Source: RGIG8124 sp045130665
GTDB lineage: Bacteria; Bacillota; Clostridia; Christensenellales; CAG-917
Assembly (NCBI GenBank): GCA_045130665.1
Contig: JBGUQC010000002.1
Location: 141,133-205,132, forward strand
Reading direction: 5' to 3'
DNA length: 64,000 nt
The notes under the pieces were generated by a model. That model was not told the DNA's origin. It worked only from the letters and a program-made list of their open reading frames with translations, and ran no database searches. The translations under genes and the position numbers were made by a program. This document shows positions 44,001-51,196 of the stretch, in pieces; within the stretch, counting starts at the first letter, position 1; every line of letters starts with the position of its first letter.

Positions 44001-46158
44001 CGGACAAACTTCAGCAATTTTCAATCAATCTGCAAATACTGCACCAGTAACAAAGGTATATCTCTTTAACGGTACAGATTACTTAGAAAAGACATCAATG
44101 GCAGGTTTGACAGTTTCTGAAGAATTAGAAGCTGGTTCATATTATGTCATCTACATCGATATTACAGATGCAGTTGCAGTAAACTACACATTCGCTCTTA
44201 AAGCAGGTGCAGATATTTCTAATAGCGTTAAGTTATTATTACAATACCCAGACATCACAGACTACGCAGTAGCAGATACAGTTGTTACATATACTGGTTC
44301 AAAGCAAGATGTTAAGGTAACAGGAACTGGCGCAACAGTAACATATCAATACTTCACAAATTCTGAAATGACAACACCAGTTGGAACAAGTGTAACTAAC
44401 GCTGGTGAATATTATGCTAAGGTCACAATTGCAAAACCACAACACAAGACATTAGTACAATATGCTTCATTAACAATTAAGAAAGCAAACTTCAAGATTT
44501 CAATTCCATCTAAAGATGTAGACTATGATGGAACAGAACATACAGTTGAAATTAGAACAAGCTCAGTTGCTCCATCCATTTCGTCTATCTCAGTAAAATA
44601 TGAGATCAATGGTGAACAACTTTATGGTGCAACAAATGTTGGTTCTTACTTAGTAACTGCAACATATACAACAGTTGATAACTACAGCACATATAATGGT
44701 GGTCAATATAATGACAACTACAATAGTGCAACAGGTACAGGTTCATTAGTTGTTCAAGGTGCAGTAGTTCAAGTTATTGTTAGCGAATCAGATAAGATTG
44801 CAAAACTTGATAAAGAAGACGAAGCAGTTCAAATGCACTACACAATCAACGTTGAAGAAAAGTATAAGGATATGCTTGAAGCAGCTGGTTATGATTATGA
44901 TAACTACATTGAAGACTTAATCGATGGTGGAATCATAACAGTTCAATACTACAACGTTGAAGCAGAAACAACAGATGACTACTTAACAGAAATAGATGAA
45001 ACTGGTGTATATAACTACATCATAGTTTGCGAACCAGATGCAAACATTATCTTAAAGGGTAGTGTATCAGGTACATTCACAGTTGGTGTTGAATCAATTG
45101 AGTATCTCAATTCTGCAGAAAAACGTAGAGCATTAATTACAGCACAAGGAAACACAATTCTTTCTGCAAATGCAAGCATCGTTTACGAAAAAGTAACATA
45201 TACATCAAAGATCGGCAGTCAATCTTCAGCAGAAGCATATCAAGCAGCTGTTGCAAATAACAAGTTATATACACAAATCGAAAGCAACATTCCATCTCTT
45301 GCAACAAGATTCCATGATACAGAAATGTTAGGTGTCTTGAAGGTTCAAATGAGAGTAACAGCTTCAGATGGAACATCTTATCTCATCCAACCAAATGGAA
45401 AGGTTAAGGTAAGTGTATATGCAACAGTTCCAATTGAAGATACAACAAAGATTTATCAAGTAACAGCAGACGGTAAACTCGCAGAAGTAGATTATACATA
45501 TTCAAATGGATTCGTAACATACGAAACAGATTATGTAAATACAATCGTATTCGTAAAGGTTGGCACATTCTTAGAGTTTGTTATGACAAACTGGTGGTTA
45601 CTTGCTGCAGCAGGTGGCGCATTATTAGTAATCTTAATTATTATCATTGTTCCATCAGCAGTTGTTGCAAGCAAGAAGAAGAAAGCAAAGAAAGCTGCAA
45701 AATTAGCAGCTGCAACAGCCGGAGCAGAATCTGCAGGAGCAACAGCTCCAGTTGCAGAAACAGCTGCACCAGCTCCACAAACTCCGGTTCAAGAGACAGC
45801 ACCAGTAGAGGAACCAAAACCTGTTGAAGAACCAGCTCCTCCAGTAGAGGAACCACCAATGGATGAAATGCCTCCAATTGAAGAACCTCCAATGGATATC
45901 CCACCAGAAGAAGTTCCACCAATGGAAGAACCACCAGCGGTAGAACCTCCAGCACCTGTTGAAGAGCCAGCACCAGCTCCAGAGAAACCACAAGGTCCAC
46001 CTCCAGGAGCAATTGGTAAGAAGGCACCACCTCCAGGCGCAGTAGGTCAAAAGCCAGATGCAGCACCAAAGAAGGCACCACCTCCAGGAGCAGTTGGACA
46101 AAAACCAGCAGCTGCACCAAAGAAGGCACCACCTCCAGGAGCAATCGGTAAAAAATAA
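35077..46158 (+). CDS. Giant surface protein with YDG/MBG-type repeats and proline-rich cytoplasmic tail
   Basis: A 3693-residue protein. Start 35077 (MREKSN) has GAGGTG upstream; a GTG frame start at 34957 would run through the promoter. A signal/anchor span lies at ~residues 19-38. The first third has several Ig-like/beta-sandwich parts (for example YRVYIYALDLAGNLSS and VVYTWAIDQAGNMGD). From about base 38600 on come repeated MBG/YDG-type domains marked by Y-D-G/A motifs encoded near 40534, 40885, 41215, 42118, 42413, 43036 and 44524. A C-terminal span (WWLLAAAGGALLVILIIIIVP, bases ~45594-45660) is followed by KKKKAKKAAK and a ~160-residue tail rich in Pro, Glu and Ala. The tail ends in four P-P-P-G-A-x-G repeats. 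No LPXTG motif is present, so anchoring is by the membrane. Adhesion or envelope structure is inferred; function unknown. Confidence 0.8.
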   Translation: MREKSNVKTQVGKLLQFRGIAIVLFLVLLFVCVVSLGITNADTTNPDVSSQIALAKDETGGSASDKVVTVSIDSSAEPTAAMYNYPGTSATTFSKSTNNLTTTTISYSSQSVRAVGWTRTDTPAAPNTSTSADNGTMKLQINSDGDNRYNQACGVVNFNLNEIDFLNKMISNTAITSITATVTATYSYSNVHKNDNGYHGYQIGTTADGKCADNFSGDFANITYILFGDTFSTSGNWTRDASVSKAVTIKNGTSKTPFIHLALFLITDASDTGYVQLSGITIKSLSITRNNSAPDTTSTYINDGAAPQITSFDFSTDKIATKPYRPDNTQDADDWNVFYDTSTTMGAKVASTLSKAKDIVNIGSKVKLNSYENTSLFTWSSIPAYKRLSFLVEDYYDYDETGDAVKGGSDYPLQASGIKSVQVGDVPSSVTASNAVFSLANNQSAFTNTTAMTSGGTNSNIKKIYYNQDETLIECGYAYVKREGSYSNSSVYSSRNKVLVVIFFTKNCDLTVTIADYGDKIVKQKIEVRGIDTTQAVAPTLSQDDGFVSTTNSYANLNWIYSNSFDFDGTDNSDALEDSLSFAPHIYYYEMQKLGNATTESDPTKSFSAHSNLSKAALLTRQPYAVGSFTGFSYDFSKGCTSSGIYPSGGTASNGGTDNYCKGNGYYRVYIYALDLAGNLSSTVQVYYFKVDYEEATYDLSMSYTFNGQPNVITAANNGTWATSAMVATLTQNKVSLSGNTIVFEDADGNSHTIIIGSHATKVKSSGAVDTPCIARIDGTLLTNVPTLSIGGVTYYEIVENQIYFTSTQLAYGQTTYIYKIYFLPDIPQLSNYATLDYSTIIEIANGVDYDNAEVVYHNTNWNDGHGNDGVIIRVDRMNPSAPSISDEDGKFVGIDISSVLPADLDDLGINANTERYWYTSGYTIPIGVNFPETLAETYQTDIRAYIGIVNIELSGNVCNGFKTLSQFTNLDQTTRNNVNSYATALNGIFGGATYWRQIDAGNFTDAKFDIANYNLITQFGIGLRVVYTWAIDQAGNMGDVQVYYILVDPTTYYVTAQINSGDISRFGEDEASISITDETENTITSFKRGDVLTIRTSISSDFVIYTLNKKVGSAVRTLGENTASTDMLEVLDESYVSYDGGVFTITADVASVFSYYNTEETTNPTNARIYYELTYRKIIYPSVIATYARYAGLESNVPLVKVPYTMDDMSDDAQAALTFTFYTDENYSVLTTSANAGIIIGGDGSTPVNVGTYYVAINSDSEFYIINQTVKSIFNIVAANLQIQMKDNLQAQYLLTDAIVWENCITITGLLGDAITDYGVNGSNLGLAIFDAGQLGLKDVNGVVQDLSTHIPVGTYTIFQQVPFALANYNISFTANKMDVIPYKITAEVESSSKIFGDADDIRTFKILKSAFTSIVVDWDEVFSSTNVTCETSGDYYLFTPIGIQWIQRAAGENIGAYEIYLATNEFITISNNFEIELTSTATPYLTINKRYITITPLQGQKYEDNVDPTNIGNICYTYPSSDAKYFTSEYVAGELALASNYYSMDDSHAGKVIYQYEIVLGTFESITENIEITFTSGVLFTVTLITSGEVIRVSQVTYFSVPYQQGFANQTWNNVDFHTEVPDSLTNAYGSNWGITWAISSIGPTANVGTHPIEATGAKVYDTTTGQDIDGYTVVVNTIYVTVTPLPITITPIISATTKTYGDLDSTSWNITYKAIRDNTDMSGIIQPGEFTRAIFRKSDNGKMALGSRYDIVSDANGELTFEGVAAYYGLGIRIDFETTDANYCIEYADFSNVRFNINVRKIVVDPNASFFGVNKQYDGSLTATYGAGDTSIIFGDYLARQEDDVQIAFEAAYDTANAGSGKTITFSNLSLTGSAAGNYVLYFGTDLENVPYVAQTVLINKLIPTAATGPDNEIQIYSITVIISKADFTISKQYDGTTTMNSQDLSIDSSSVLSSFNYSISASSYPSFEVSNAYSTNVTIIFTYESSSNTENMNIVDNDDEDITVVDDGAGKITVVLRNMPVSITKKILTIDDIVGIEGVNRYYDASTKVSVIPTISSEALAFGDNSADTFIKFTAHAATITSTDPGASDQTVVYNASTYYVVYEKDAKATAYNVFLEGVAITSAASNYLVDISAEDLALFSIANKDDSSVIINKATLNLSAIIGATEYTGISAVDSSLIGTATQVTSAISSDLIVTSEFDVANINDIYNELANITYNDDSIKAYYTKDGVLYPYIVFNDDGSIAKHEISIANLILSKDPTSGLTDDQVNAILANYTLAGTAYTISDEGATAVATDQIVLTLGTVIPADVYTTGGVGLSSIITATLYKKSIQINAANITLPNKVYDGTTLGSATVDDVLAIGIVPSDADKINVSLTATYATKDVGTKIRVDISNVTFTDKEEYAVNHSSNYAIGTSSAYAFRSITKSYAVIDFDLASKVYDGTNMVAQNAIMPVISVPYARDSGLYSVNTSFAFLGGANVVTEGHTESDSATIYGIKLVSSRTTVNYDLYVKQAVDFNLYENGIKTSDFEDFIADPANALLSMEATDFYYALNGTNEVYFALRVDTIKTIKAKDYPDATPEIGADVVGYGTYLGCYVSNTIRYYAFESDAAEAKEYYAMDITAQYSHFVNAATLAFSIKPQSGSSSFTKVYDGTADLTEEYIVTFETGLTDEEKDAIKNALIAKYSSANVGASMVVFTISDNVPLNNTNYTVTDVKVSVAGYITKSTINAYLEDTEVQYGTLIADRKYNIIYGTYIPDITPSAPLINRTASDNVDIFVLDGKFGYYQISLDGSPVEGKKYYKFTSTYKQVSITRFASDRHYYYIDGDVYKEDTIYDSEKVYYICEAIEYTETEFTPLDVYEFVPISGTIIAPAVKSSVTNSTNAKAEGYPMYLNGGSATNFNFKYSYTNGTNSKLIVTKVTLYAYVVDDYVDEEGSAVNYASSVVYTATGTMPQFTLGYAASPTTMLSGFVNGQTSAIFNQSANTAPVTKVYLFNGTDYLEKTSMAGLTVSEELEAGSYYVIYIDITDAVAVNYTFALKAGADISNSVKLLLQYPDITDYAVADTVVTYTGSKQDVKVTGTGATVTYQYFTNSEMTTPVGTSVTNAGEYYAKVTIAKPQHKTLVQYASLTIKKANFKISIPSKDVDYDGTEHTVEIRTSSVAPSISSISVKYEINGEQLYGATNVGSYLVTATYTTVDNYSTYNGGQYNDNYNSATGTGSLVVQGAVVQVIVSESDKIAKLDKEDEAVQMHYTINVEEKYKDMLEAAGYDYDNYIEDLIDGGIITVQYYNVEAETTDDYLTEIDETGVYNYIIVCEPDANIILKGSVSGTFTVGVESIEYLNSAEKRRALITAQGNTILSANASIVYEKVTYTSKIGSQSSAEAYQAAVANNKLYTQIESNIPSLATRFHDTEMLGVLKVQMRVTASDGTSYLIQPNGKVKVSVYATVPIEDTTKIYQVTADGKLAEVDYTYSNGFVTYETDYVNTIVFVKVGTFLEFVMTNWWLLAAAGGALLVILIIIIVPSAVVASKKKKAKKAAKLAAATAGAESAGATAPVAETAAPAPQTPVQETAPVEEPKPVEEPAPPVEEPPMDEMPPIEEPPMDIPPEEVPPMEEPPAVEPPAPVEEPAPAPEKPQGPPPGAIGKKAPPPGAVGQKPDAAPKKAPPPGAVGQKPAAAPKKAPPPGAIGKK
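45997..46158 (+). repeat. Tandem P-P-P-G-A-(I/V)-G-(K/Q)-K coding repeats
   Basis: Four copies of a nine-residue unit, separated by AAPKKA-type linkers, close the giant protein. Preceding it (about 45790-45990) is a block of V-E-E-P/P-P-M-E-E-P repeats. The tail is on the cytoplasmic side if the membrane span and positive-inside rule hold. Confidence 0.85.
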
Positions 46159-46164
46159 TATTTA

Positions 46165-46204
46165 GTAGACCTTGTGCACAGCAAAAAGTGCACAGGGTGT
46201 CTAC
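46165..46204 (+). terminator. Strong hairpin after the giant gene
   Basis: GTAGAC (46165-46170) pairs with GTCTAC (46199-46204), and CTTGTGCAC (46171-46179) with GTGCACAGG (46188-46196), with a two-base bulge. No run of T follows directly, so termination may be weak or the hairpin may act as a 3' stabiliser. Confidence 0.6.
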
Positions 46205-46235
46205 CATAAATAGAATATTTTAAAAAAGTAAGTCA

Positions 46236-46264
46236 TTGATATCGTACGCGCGATATTATATAAT
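46236..46264 (+). promoter_or_regulatory. Promoter of rpiB and the V-ATPase operon, with a palindrome in the spacer
   Basis: TTGATA (46236-46241), 17 bp, TATAAT (46259-46264). Within the spacer ATATCG (46239-46244) and CGATAT (46251-46256) form a palindrome with a TACGCG centre. That is a likely place for a regulator; the GC-rich centre stands out in an AT-rich gap. Confidence 0.65.
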
Positions 46265-46299
46265 TACTTTAATATTTATAAAGGGGAAACAATAAAATT

Positions 46300-46743
46300 A
46301 TGAAAGTTGCAATTGGTTGTGATCATGGCGGTATCGTATTAAAAAGCGCAGTTATTTCTACATTAACAGAACTTGGAGCAGAAATCGTTGATATGGGAAC
46401 ATATTCAGAAGTTTCTGTAGACTATCCAGATTATGCTTATAAGGTAGCAAAAGCAGTTGCTAATAAAGAAGTAGATTGTGGTGTTTTAATGTGCGGAACA
46501 GGAATAGGTATTTCTATTGCTGCAAATAAAGTAAAAGGTATCAGAGCCGCAGTATGTACAAACACATATATGGCAGAGATGACAAAGAGACACAATAATG
46601 CAAATATAATTGCTCTTGGCGGAAGAGTTATTAACGAAGATGAAGCTAAGGAAATTGTAAAGGCATGGTGGAATGCAACTTACGAAGGTGGAAGACACCA
46701 AAATAGACTAGATAAAATTACACAAATCGAAAACGAACAATAA
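46300..46743 (+). CDS. rpiB: Ribose-5-phosphate isomerase B
   Basis: A 147-residue RpiB/LacAB-family isomerase. Family motifs are IGCDHGGIVLK, DYPDYAYKVA, the active-site CGTGIGISIAANK and ETNTYMAEM-like segment (CTNTYMAEMTKRHNNANI). It interconverts ribose-5-phosphate and ribulose-5-phosphate in the pentose phosphate pathway. It is the first gene behind the V-ATPase promoter, with 13 bp to ntpF, so the two are probably on one transcript although not functionally linked in an obvious way. Confidence 0.95.
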   Translation: MKVAIGCDHGGIVLKSAVISTLTELGAEIVDMGTYSEVSVDYPDYAYKVAKAVANKEVDCGVLMCGTGIGISIAANKVKGIRAAVCTNTYMAEMTKRHNNANIIALGGRVINEDEAKEIVKAWWNATYEGGRHQNRLDKITQIENEQ

Positions 46744-46756
46744 TTAGGGTGCAAAC

Positions 46757-47074
46757 ATGATTGAAGAAGTCATAAAAGAAATTAATGAAGCCGAAGTAAA
46801 GGCCCAAGAAATAATCAAAGAAGCTAATATCAAAGCTAAAGAAATGATTATTGAAGCCGAGGCAAAGGCTGCCGAACAAAGAAAAGATTCGGTAAAAAGC
46901 ACAAAACAAGATATAAAAGCAACAGAACAAGCAGCTTCTAAGAAGGCCGAACAAGAAAGAGAAAAGGTACTTCAAAAAGGTAGAGAAGAAGCAGCTTCTT
47001 TAATTAAAGAAAAGGAAAAAGATGTAGACAAGATGGCAAATGAAGTCTTGTCATTATTAATAGAGAAATACTAA
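46757..47074 (+). CDS. ntpF: V-type ATPase peripheral stalk subunit (NtpF/AhaH type)
   Basis: A 105-residue, almost wholly helical, charged protein (KAQEIIKEANIKAKEMIIEAEAKA...). This is the coiled-coil peripheral stalk partner of subunit E. By position it is first in the order ntpFIKECGABD, as in Enterococcus hirae. The stop overlaps the next start by one base (TAATG), implying coupling. Confidence 0.85.
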   Translation: MIEEVIKEINEAEVKAQEIIKEANIKAKEMIIEAEAKAAEQRKDSVKSTKQDIKATEQAASKKAEQEREKVLQKGREEAASLIKEKEKDVDKMANEVLSLLIEKY

Positions 47075-49125
47075 TGTTAGCAGATATGAAGAAAGTGATG
47101 GTTATAGGCCATCGCTCAGATAGACACGCGTTATTAAGAGAACTACATAAGTCGAGACTTGTTGAAATTATAAAGACACGTCCGATTGATGATACTATTC
47201 GCTTAGATAACACAGAGAAGATGTCTAAATTCCAAGAGAAGATAAATAAACTTCAATTTGCATTTAAGTTTTTAAAAGATTGTCATATTGCAGCTAAGAA
47301 AGCAGTTGTAGATGCCAAGAAAAACGGAACAACATATGAATATAAACAAATCAAGGAGCCGATGTTTAGCAACGTCAAGGTTATGTCCTATGATGAGTTT
47401 ATGGATATATCAACTCGAGAAGTTGAAATTTTAGCATTAGTTGCAGATTTAGAAGATATCAACCAAAAGATGATATCTTTAGCTGCAGAAAAGAACAAAC
47501 TTGAAACAGAGAACAAAGCACTCGCTGTTTATTCAAATGTTAAGGCACCATTTAGTAGTTTCAAAGACACAAATAAAGTTGCTATATATTTAGGAACAAT
47601 AGATAACCTAAATGTTGATGCTCTAAAAGAAGAATTAAACGCGACAGATGGCTGCGAATATGAAATATTCGAGGGAGATTTAAAAACATCTGTTGTAGCA
47701 ATTGCTGTATTAAAGGAAAACAGCGAGAAATTATTTGCAAAACTCCACGAATTGGAGAGTGATAGATGCCAAAATAATGCAGATAAAAATGCATCTGAAT
47801 TAATTGAGGCAAATAATAATAGAATTAATGAAGCTGAAGCAACTCGTTTAGATTTATTAACTCAAGCTGTTGAAAAGCAAAAGTTTATAAGAGACTTCAA
47901 GACATTATATGATTACTATTCATTAAGAGTTCAAAGATTAGAAGCAGTAGATTGTTTTGCTGCAACTGAAAGAGCTTTTGTACTCGAGGGATGGTATCCA
48001 GCAAAAGAAGAGAAAAAATTACAAGAAACATTAGATGGAGTATCTGATACTCTGATCTATGAATTTATGGAACCAGAAGAAGGTGCAATACAACCAACAC
48101 TTGTAAAGCAATCCAGATTCTTCGATCCATTCCAAGGTGTTACAAACATGTATGCACCACCACTAAAGGGAACAGATATAGATCCAACAATATTCGTTGC
48201 ATTCTTCTATTTCTTGTTCTTTGGATTAATGCTTGCAGATGCTGCATATGGTTTAATCTTAATGATAGGTGGTTTAATCTTATATAGATTAATGAGACCA
48301 GCACCAGGTAGGGGCAATTTGGTTTTATTAATTACTATGTGCGGTTTGTCCACATTTATTTGGGGATTCTTGTTTGGTTCTTGGTTTGCAATAGATATTC
48401 CAGCTGGAAGTTTCTTGGATAAGATAACTTGGTTTAAACCACTAGATGCGGATGGAGCTATGATGATGCTTATTTTAAGTTATCTATTAGGTTTCATTCA
48501 TATTCTCACTGGTATCATTATTAACGGCGTCCATTTGTGCAAACAAAAACAAGTTATGGCTGCATTTGGACAATCATTTAGCTGGGTATTTGTATTTATC
48601 GGATTAATCATATTTGCATTTAATATGGTTGTATCATTAATTAATATGCTATTCAGAACTTCTTTAGAAGTTACCACACCTGGATGGCTCAAGTATGTAG
48701 GAATTGCATTCATTGGTTTGGGCGTTCTTTGTATTCTTATTTTCTCCAACAACAAGAAGAATCCATTAAAGAGACTTTTCGGTGGTGTTGCAAAACTTTA
48801 CGATGGCGTTTCAATACTTTCCGATATCTTATCCTATTCTCGTTTGTTCGGTTTAGGACTTGCATCTGCTGTTGTTGGTATGGTTGTAAACCAAGTTGCA
48901 ATGGTATTCATAAATATGATTCCTTATGTCGGTTATGTAGTAGCAGTAGTTATCTTGCTTGTAGGACATGTATTTAACTTAGCTATTAATACATTGGGAG
49001 CATATATTCACGACTGCCGTTTGCAATACATCGAATTCTTTGGAAAATTCTATACCGGTGGTGGACACTTATTCGTTCCATACGGTAGTAAAACAAAATA
49101 TACATATATTGATACAACCAAATAG
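47074..49125 (+). CDS. ntpI: V-type ATPase subunit I (stator)
   Basis: A 683-residue subunit I (a-subunit homologue). The N-terminal half is a cytoplasmic coiled-coil arm starting MKKVMVIGHRSDRHALLRELHKSRLVEI. The C-terminal half has about seven to eight spans, with FVAFFYFLFFGLMLADAAYGL, SYSRLFGLGLASAVVGMVVN and the conserved Arg in the SYSRL region that takes part in ion transfer. The length is normal for Na+- or H+-type V-ATPases. Confidence 0.94.
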   Translation: MLADMKKVMVIGHRSDRHALLRELHKSRLVEIIKTRPIDDTIRLDNTEKMSKFQEKINKLQFAFKFLKDCHIAAKKAVVDAKKNGTTYEYKQIKEPMFSNVKVMSYDEFMDISTREVEILALVADLEDINQKMISLAAEKNKLETENKALAVYSNVKAPFSSFKDTNKVAIYLGTIDNLNVDALKEELNATDGCEYEIFEGDLKTSVVAIAVLKENSEKLFAKLHELESDRCQNNADKNASELIEANNNRINEAEATRLDLLTQAVEKQKFIRDFKTLYDYYSLRVQRLEAVDCFAATERAFVLEGWYPAKEEKKLQETLDGVSDTLIYEFMEPEEGAIQPTLVKQSRFFDPFQGVTNMYAPPLKGTDIDPTIFVAFFYFLFFGLMLADAAYGLILMIGGLILYRLMRPAPGRGNLVLLITMCGLSTFIWGFLFGSWFAIDIPAGSFLDKITWFKPLDADGAMMMLILSYLLGFIHILTGIIINGVHLCKQKQVMAAFGQSFSWVFVFIGLIIFAFNMVVSLINMLFRTSLEVTTPGWLKYVGIAFIGLGVLCILIFSNNKKNPLKRLFGGVAKLYDGVSILSDILSYSRLFGLGLASAVVGMVVNQVAMVFINMIPYVGYVVAVVILLVGHVFNLAINTLGAYIHDCRLQYIEFFGKFYTGGGHLFVPYGSKTKYTYIDTTK

Positions 49126-49153
49126 GTTGTAGAGTAAATAGAGGAGGTCACAA

Positions 49154-49636
49154 ATGACTACTGGAACATTTTTAGCATTATTAGGCGCAGCTCTTGCAGC
49201 TGGTTTAGCAGGATGCGGATCCGCAATTGGTGTTGGCTTAGCAGGTAAGGCAGCATCTGGTGTAGTTGCAGAAGACCCAGACAAATTCTCAAAGTGTCTT
49301 GTTCTTCAATTATTACCAGGTACACAAGGTATTTACGGATTACTTATTGCATTCATCGCAATGATTAAAGTAAATGTCTTCGGAACACCAGCTCCATTAA
49401 CAATGGCAAGTGGATTGGCTATTATGGCCGGATGTTTACCAATTGGAATCGTAGGTCTTATTTCTGGTATGTACCAAGGTAAGGCAGCATGTTCAGCTAT
49501 TGCATTAACAGCAAAACGTCCAGAAGAAAGCGGTAAAGGTATCGTTATGGTCGTTATGGTTGAAACATACGCAGTTTTAGCATTATTGGTATCATTCTTA
49601 GCAGTATTCATTCCTGCAGTTTCATTAGAAGCATAA
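49154..49636 (+). CDS. ntpK: V-type ATPase subunit K (membrane rotor), Na+ type
   Basis: A 160-residue duplicated proteolipid with four spans. The rotor ion site appears complete for Na+: L54-P-G-T57-Q58-x-x-Y61, Q108 and E137. The spacings (L/T/Q/Y 3, 1, 3; Q to E 29) equal those of the E. hirae NtpK site (L61, T64, Q65, Y68, Q110, E139 in its numbering). The site is therefore inferred to bind Na+ rather than H+. Ribosome site GAGGAGG. Confidence 0.95.
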   Translation: MTTGTFLALLGAALAAGLAGCGSAIGVGLAGKAASGVVAEDPDKFSKCLVLQLLPGTQGIYGLLIAFIAMIKVNVFGTPAPLTMASGLAIMAGCLPIGIVGLISGMYQGKAACSAIALTAKRPEESGKGIVMVVMVETYAVLALLVSFLAVFIPAVSLEA

Positions 49637-49655
49637 GAGCTTAAAAGGGTTAATA

Positions 49656-50231
49656 ATGAGTAAACAAGCAATAATCGATAAAATCATTTCGGATGCTGAA
49701 ATCATTGCGAAAGGAATAATTGAGAGTGCAAACGAGAAGGTAGATGAGATTATGTCTCAAGCTGCTTCGGATTGCTATAAGTATGTTTATGATGCAAAGT
49801 ATGAGCAAGATGTCATGAAAAAGGACATTGCTCAACGTTCAGAAACTGTTGCTCAATTAGACTCTAGAAAGATTGTTCTTGTTGCTAAAGCAGAAATCAT
49901 CAACAAAGTGTTTGAAACCGCTTTAGATAAAGCAAGAAACCTTCCTAAGGAAAAATATAAAGCATTGATATTCGGCATGCTAGAGAGCGCTCAGGACGGC
50001 GATATCGTAACAATCTCTCAAAGAGAGAAGGATATCGTTACCGCAGCATCCCTCAAAGCATTCGCAGACAAGAAAAAGATTAAGTTAACTCTTAACAAAG
50101 AGTTGGGCGACTTTGATGGTGGTTTAATCCTTTCTAGCAACGGAGTAGACAAGAATATGACTTTAGAGGTCGAGATTGCTACTATCCGAGATGAATACGA
50201 AGCAAATATAGCTAAGGAGCTTTTTAAATAA
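49656..50231 (+). CDS. ntpE: V-type ATPase subunit E
   Basis: A 191-residue subunit E: long N-terminal helix (SKQAIIDKIISDAEIIAKGIIESANEKV) and a globular C-terminal domain. It makes the peripheral stalk with NtpF and connects the catalytic head to subunit I. It overlaps the next gene by one base. Confidence 0.9.
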   Translation: MSKQAIIDKIISDAEIIAKGIIESANEKVDEIMSQAASDCYKYVYDAKYEQDVMKKDIAQRSETVAQLDSRKIVLVAKAEIINKVFETALDKARNLPKEKYKALIFGMLESAQDGDIVTISQREKDIVTAASLKAFADKKKIKLTLNKELGDFDGGLILSSNGVDKNMTLEVEIATIRDEYEANIAKELFK

Positions 50232-51196
50232 TGTCAGAAGCATATCTTTATGAGAATGCGAGAGTTAAGTCTCTTGAAAATAGGTTAATCGTTGGACAAC
50301 AGTTACAACGTTTACTTGAGGCATCTTCAAAAGAGGAAGCTTTTAAGCTACTTGTTGAATTTGGCATCGGTGGAGGAATAAACGTTGAAGGTACAGATTT
50401 TGACGCACTCTTCGAGGCTGAAGAAAAAAGCATCGCATCATTAATGAGAGAATTAAATATTTCTCATGCTTTCGATGCAATCTTATTAGTAAACGATTAT
50501 CACAATCTTAAAGCATGTATTAAAGCAGTCGCCACAAAGCAAGAGCCATCCGGTTTAATGAGTGAAGGACTTGCAAGCATTGATGATATCAAGGCTGGTG
50601 TAAACGGAGATACAAAAGCATTCAGAGATGGAATGATTGAAGCTATTAAACAAGTAGAAAAAGGAATCTCTGAAGAGAATGTTAATCCAAGAGCAATAGA
50701 TGTTGCTGTAGATAAGGCAATGTATAAAGATATTTTTTCTTTAGAAAAAGGGGACGAAATCTTGAAAGAATATTATATTGCTAAGGTGGACTATTCTAAC
50801 ATTCTCACATTTATGCGCTGCAAAAAGCTCGGCTTAGGTTTAGACTTCTTTAAAGATTCATTTATTCCTGGTGCAAAATTAGATTATGAGATGTTCGCTG
50901 GAGCATTCGTATCTGGCACCGAGGAACTTAAAAAGCAAATAAAGTATACAGACTATTCAAATATCGTTGAGTACATGGATGAATCTGCACTTGTTGTATT
51001 TGAGGTACAAGTAGACAATACTTTGTTATCTCTATTCAAGGGAGGAAGAGATGAAATGTTCTCATCAGCACCATTGCTTGGTTATTATTTTGGAAGATCT
51101 TCAGATTTAAAGGTTTTGAAACTTATCGTTTCAGGAATTAAGAACAAAGTATCCTCCGATTTAATTAAGAGCAGAATGAGGAATTTATATGCGTAA
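50231..51196 (+). CDS. ntpC: V-type ATPase subunit C
   Basis: A 321-residue NtpC/AhaC-family protein (Pfam V-ATPase subunit C/d-like, archaeal type). Motifs include LYENARVKSLENRLIVGQQLQRLLEA and DYHNLKACIKAVATKQ. It couples the central stalk to the rotor ring. It overlaps ntpG by 8 bp. Confidence 0.9.
   Translation: MSEAYLYENARVKSLENRLIVGQQLQRLLEASSKEEAFKLLVEFGIGGGINVEGTDFDALFEAEEKSIASLMRELNISHAFDAILLVNDYHNLKACIKAVATKQEPSGLMSEGLASIDDIKAGVNGDTKAFRDGMIEAIKQVEKGISEENVNPRAIDVAVDKAMYKDIFSLEKGDEILKEYYIAKVDYSNILTFMRCKKLGLGLDFFKDSFIPGAKLDYEMFAGAFVSGTEELKKQIKYTDYSNIVEYMDESALVVFEVQVDNTLLSLFKGGRDEMFSSAPLLGYYFGRSSDLKVLKLIVSGIKNKVSSDLIKSRMRNLYA

Noticed and set aside
45644..46207. 187-codon minus-strand frame rich in Leu and Val
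   Set aside because: It is the mirror of the Pro/Glu/Ala repeats of the giant protein; no start site or family match.
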